The notes beneath the pieces are model-generated. The model searched no databases, had not been told where the DNA came from, and saw nothing but the letters and a program-made list of their open reading frames with translations. The position numbers were made by a program, and so were the translations under genes. Source: Pseudomonas oryzihabitans (GTDB lineage Bacteria; Pseudomonadota; Gammaproteobacteria; Pseudomonadales; Pseudomonadaceae). Taken from it: a DNA stretch of 64,000 nt. Of the stretch, positions 62,314 through 64,000 are shown one piece after another. The stretch covers positions 124,001-188,000 of the forward strand of contig NZ_VDND01000010.1 in the NCBI RefSeq assembly GCF_007665395.1, written 5' to 3'. Numbering within the stretch: the first letter of the stretch is position 1; each line of letters opens with the position of its first letter.

Positions 62314-63516
62314 ATGAGTTTGTTCTCCGCCGTCGAAATGGCACCCCGCGACCCCATCCTTGGCCTGAACGAGGCCTATAACGCCGACGCCCGTCCGCAC
62401 AAGGTCAATCTGGGCGTAGGGGTCTACTACGACGAGCAGGGCCGCATCCCGTTGCTGCGCGCCGTGGCCGAGGCCGAAAAGCAGCGCGTGGCCGCCCAGG
62501 CGCCGCGGGGCTACCTGCCCATCGAGGGTATCGCCGCCTACGACCAGGCCGTGCAGCACCTGCTGTTCGGCGCCGAGTCGAGCCTGATAAAGGAAGGCCG
62601 TGCCATCACCGTCCAGGCCGTCGGGGGTACCGGGGCCCTGAAGATCGGGGCCGACTTCCTCAAGCGCCTGCTGCCCGGCGCCGTGGTCGCCATCAGCGAT
62701 CCGAGCTGGGAAAACCACCGCGCCCTGTTCGAGGGTGCCGGCTTCCCCGTGCAGAGCTATCGCTACTACGACGCCGCCAGCAATGGCCTGAACCGCGAAG
62801 GCTTCCTGGCCGACCTCCAGGCGCTGCCGGAGCGCTCGGTGGTGGTGCTGCACGCCTGCTGCCACAACCCTACCGGGGTGGACCTGCAGCCGGCCGACTG
62901 GCAGGCGGTGCTGGAGGTGGCCAAGGCGCGCAACCTGGTGCCCTTCCTCGACATCGCCTACCAGGGCTTTGGCGACGGCATCGAGGAAGACGCCCAGGCC
63001 GTGCGGCTGTTCGCCGATTCCGGCCTGACCTTCCTGGTCTCCAGCTCCTTCTCCAAATCCTTCTCGCTGTACGGCGAGCGGGTCGGCGCCCTGACCCTGG
63101 TCAGCGAGAGCCGCGAGGAAAGCGCCCGGGTGCTGTCGCAGGTCAAGCGGGTGATCCGCACCAACTATTCCAACCCGCCGACCCATGGCGCCACCATCGT
63201 CGCCACGGTGCTGAGCAATCCCGAGCTGCGCGCGCTGTGGGAGGCCGAGCTGGGCGAGATGCGCCAGCGGATCCGCACCATGCGCCATGCCCTGGTGGAA
63301 GGCCTGGCCGCCGCCGGAGCCACCCGCGACTTCGCCTTCGTCAATGCCCAGCGCGGCATGTTCTCTTACTCGGGCCTCACCGCCGAGCAGGTCGAGCGGC
63401 TGAAAACCGATTTCGGCATCTATGCGGTCAGCACCGGACGCATCTGCGTCGCGGCGCTGAACGAGCGCAATCTGCCGCCAACCATCCAGGCCATCGCCGC
63501 GGTCCTGAAGGGCTGA
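62314..63516 (+). CDS. tyrB: Aromatic amino acid / aspartate aminotransferase (TyrB/AspC-type)
   Basis: This 400-residue PLP enzyme of the aspartate aminotransferase family has VNLGVGVYYDEQGRIP, the NPTGVD motif in HACCHNPTGVDL and the PLP lysine in SSFSKSFSLYGERVG. It corresponds to P. aeruginosa PA3139, which is also next to uvrB. It transaminates aromatic and dicarboxylic amino acids. It is divergent from uvrB, with tRNA-Asn 83 bases downstream. TyrB versus AspC cannot be decided by eye. Confidence 0.92.
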   Translation: MSLFSAVEMAPRDPILGLNEAYNADARPHKVNLGVGVYYDEQGRIPLLRAVAEAEKQRVAAQAPRGYLPIEGIAAYDQAVQHLLFGAESSLIKEGRAITVQAVGGTGALKIGADFLKRLLPGAVVAISDPSWENHRALFEGAGFPVQSYRYYDAASNGLNREGFLADLQALPERSVVVLHACCHNPTGVDLQPADWQAVLEVAKARNLVPFLDIAYQGFGDGIEEDAQAVRLFADSGLTFLVSSSFSKSFSLYGERVGALTLVSESREESARVLSQVKRVIRTNYSNPPTHGATIVATVLSNPELRALWEAELGEMRQRIRTMRHALVEGLAAAGATRDFAFVNAQRGMFSYSGLTAEQVERLKTDFGIYAVSTGRICVAALNERNLPPTIQAIAAVLKG

Positions 63517-63558
63517 GGCGGCCCCTTCGGCGGCACTCGTTGAGGGTGCCGCCAAGGC

Positions 63559-63586
63559 TTGACTTCCCGTTATCTATCAGTAAGAT
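63559..63586 (+). promoter_or_regulatory. Sigma-70 promoter of tRNA-Asn
   Basis: TTGACT (63559-63564), a 16-base spacer and TAAGAT (63581-63586) are followed by the tRNA 13 bases later. Confidence 0.65.
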
Positions 63587-63598
63587 ACGCTCCGTTGT

Positions 63599-63674
63599 TC
63601 CGCGATAGCTCAGTCGGTAGAGCAAATGACTGTTAATCATTGGGTCCCTGGTTCGAGTCCAGGTCGCGGAGCCA
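63599..63674 (+). tRNA. tRNA-Asn (GUU)
   Basis: The 76-base cloverleaf includes an encoded CCA end. The acceptor arm TCCGCGA pairs with TCGCGGA, the D-arm has AGCTCAGTCGGTAGAGC, the anticodon stem AATGA/TCATT encloses CTGTTAA with anticodon GTT at 63632-63634, and the T-arm is CTGGTTCGAGTCCAG. A tRNA-Asn also lies near wbpM and the aminotransferase gene in P. aeruginosa. Confidence 0.97.
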
Positions 63675-63680
63675 GAATCT

Positions 63681-63718
63681 GAAAAAGCCCGTAGCGGGTC
63701 ACCGCTACGGGCTTTTTC
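63681..63718 (+). terminator. Terminator after tRNA-Asn
   Basis: A perfect 17-base stem (63681-63697 with 63702-63718) has a four-base loop, with five A at one foot and five T at the other. It works in both directions and probably also terminates the minus-strand gene to the right. Confidence 0.92.
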
Positions 63719-63829
63719 ATGTGGGCGCGGTTTCGCTGTCCCGCTCAAGGCTATCCGCCAAGCGCGGCTGGCACCGTGGCTGGCCATCCGCTATCCGGGC
63801 TATCGCCTTCCAGCCCCCCCTTGGGTGCC

Positions 63830-64000
63830 CTACCAGGAGGGCCTGGCGGCCGGACAACTCCGGTACAGGGCGTCCAGATCCCAGGGCTTGGGCAGAAAGG
63901 TGGCATGGGCAGCGCTGGCCGGGTTCTCATCGCAGTACCCCGAGGTGATGACGATGGGCAGGCTCGCCTGACGGCCGCGAGCCTGCAGCGCCAGGTCGAT
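63830..64000 (-). CDS. C-terminal end of a response-regulator receiver domain (partial)
   Basis: The reading frame enters from the right edge and stops at 63830, giving 56 residues. It ends in a receiver-domain signature: PIVITSGYCDENP (conserved Thr/Ser after beta-4) and FLPKPWDLDALY (conserved Lys-Pro of beta-5 and the final helix). The stop follows within a dozen residues, so the receiver is at the C-terminus. It is either a single-domain regulator or the tail of a hybrid histidine kinase; the rest is outside the window. Confidence 0.75.
   Translation of the reverse strand: MDLALQARGRQASLPIVITSGYCDENPASAAHATFLPKPWDLDALYRSCPAARPSW

Noticed and set aside
63599..63720. tRNA-Asn 3' end as an integration site for a mobile element
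   Set aside because: Only an ordinary terminator and a response-regulator gene follow; there is no integrase, direct repeat of the tRNA end or composition change within the window.

Overview
The window is high-GC DNA from a gammaproteobacterium, almost certainly a Pseudomonas. The gene orders fliA-cheYZAB-motCD-parC-parP-cheW, fliKLMNOPQR-flhB and wbpV-wbpL-wbpM are those of Pseudomonas, and the FlhF/FleN pair points to polar flagellation. Several departures from P. aeruginosa, listed below, fit a divergent species. I cannot name the species from sequence alone, although the P. oryzihabitans/psychrotolerans group would be my guess.

Layout. (1) 1-9,100: an LTA-synthase-like membrane sulfatase, then a tightly overlapping moxR-DUF58-DUF4381-batA-batB/C-batD operon (MoxR ATPase, von Willebrand A and TPR proteins). 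(2) 9,090-15,540: mostly housekeeping or poorly known single genes: YceH, a YedA-type exporter divergent from an Lrp/AsnC regulator, a DUF2076 protein, an isochorismatase-fold hydrolase, a small membrane protein, a DUF2058 protein and the lipid A hydroxylase LpxO. (3) 15,570-29,860, all on the minus strand: DUF2802, cheW, parP, parC, motD, motC, cheB, cheA, cheZ, cheY, fliA, fleN, flhF, flhA. (4) 30,081-30,608: a plus-strand Cu,Zn superoxide dismutase gene interrupting the flagellar run. (5) 30,601-43,872, minus strand: flhB, fliR-Q-P-O-N-M-L, fliK, an Hpt protein, fliJ-I-H-G-F-E. Sigma-54 type promoters precede flhA, fliK and fliE. (6) 44,016-52,082, minus strand: a ComEA-like protein, rmlBACD (dTDP-L-rhamnose) and wbpV-wbpL-wbpM (initiation of O-antigen on QuiNAc/FucNAc-type sugars). 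(7) 52,219-57,713, minus strand: a small unknown membrane protein, ihfB, rpsA with a structured leader, cmk, tyrA, hisC. (8) 57,828-64,000: YitT-family protein, gltX, uvrB, an aromatic aminotransferase, tRNA-Asn and the end of a response-regulator receiver domain.

How the genes work together. Regions 3-5 encode the export apparatus, switch, motor, chemosensory phosphorelay and polar-placement proteins of one flagellum. Region 6 makes surface polysaccharide precursors. Region 7 is the conserved hisC-tyrA-cmk-rpsA-ihfB supraoperon, which in P. aeruginosa abuts the O-antigen locus.

Most interesting points. The O-antigen site between ihfB and wbpV is essentially empty: there is no wzx, wzy, wzz or extra glycosyltransferase. 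tyrA lacks the aroA (EPSP synthase) domain it is fused to in other Pseudomonas. sodC sits between flhA and flhB and has a Zn-ligand Asp-to-Glu change. The BatB-type VWA domain has lost its MIDAS motif. An isochorismatase-fold protein has Ser where the catalytic Cys should be. CheA carries three near-identical 22-residue repeats. I found no insertion sequences, prophage or CRISPR array, and nothing that I can defend as a wholly new system.
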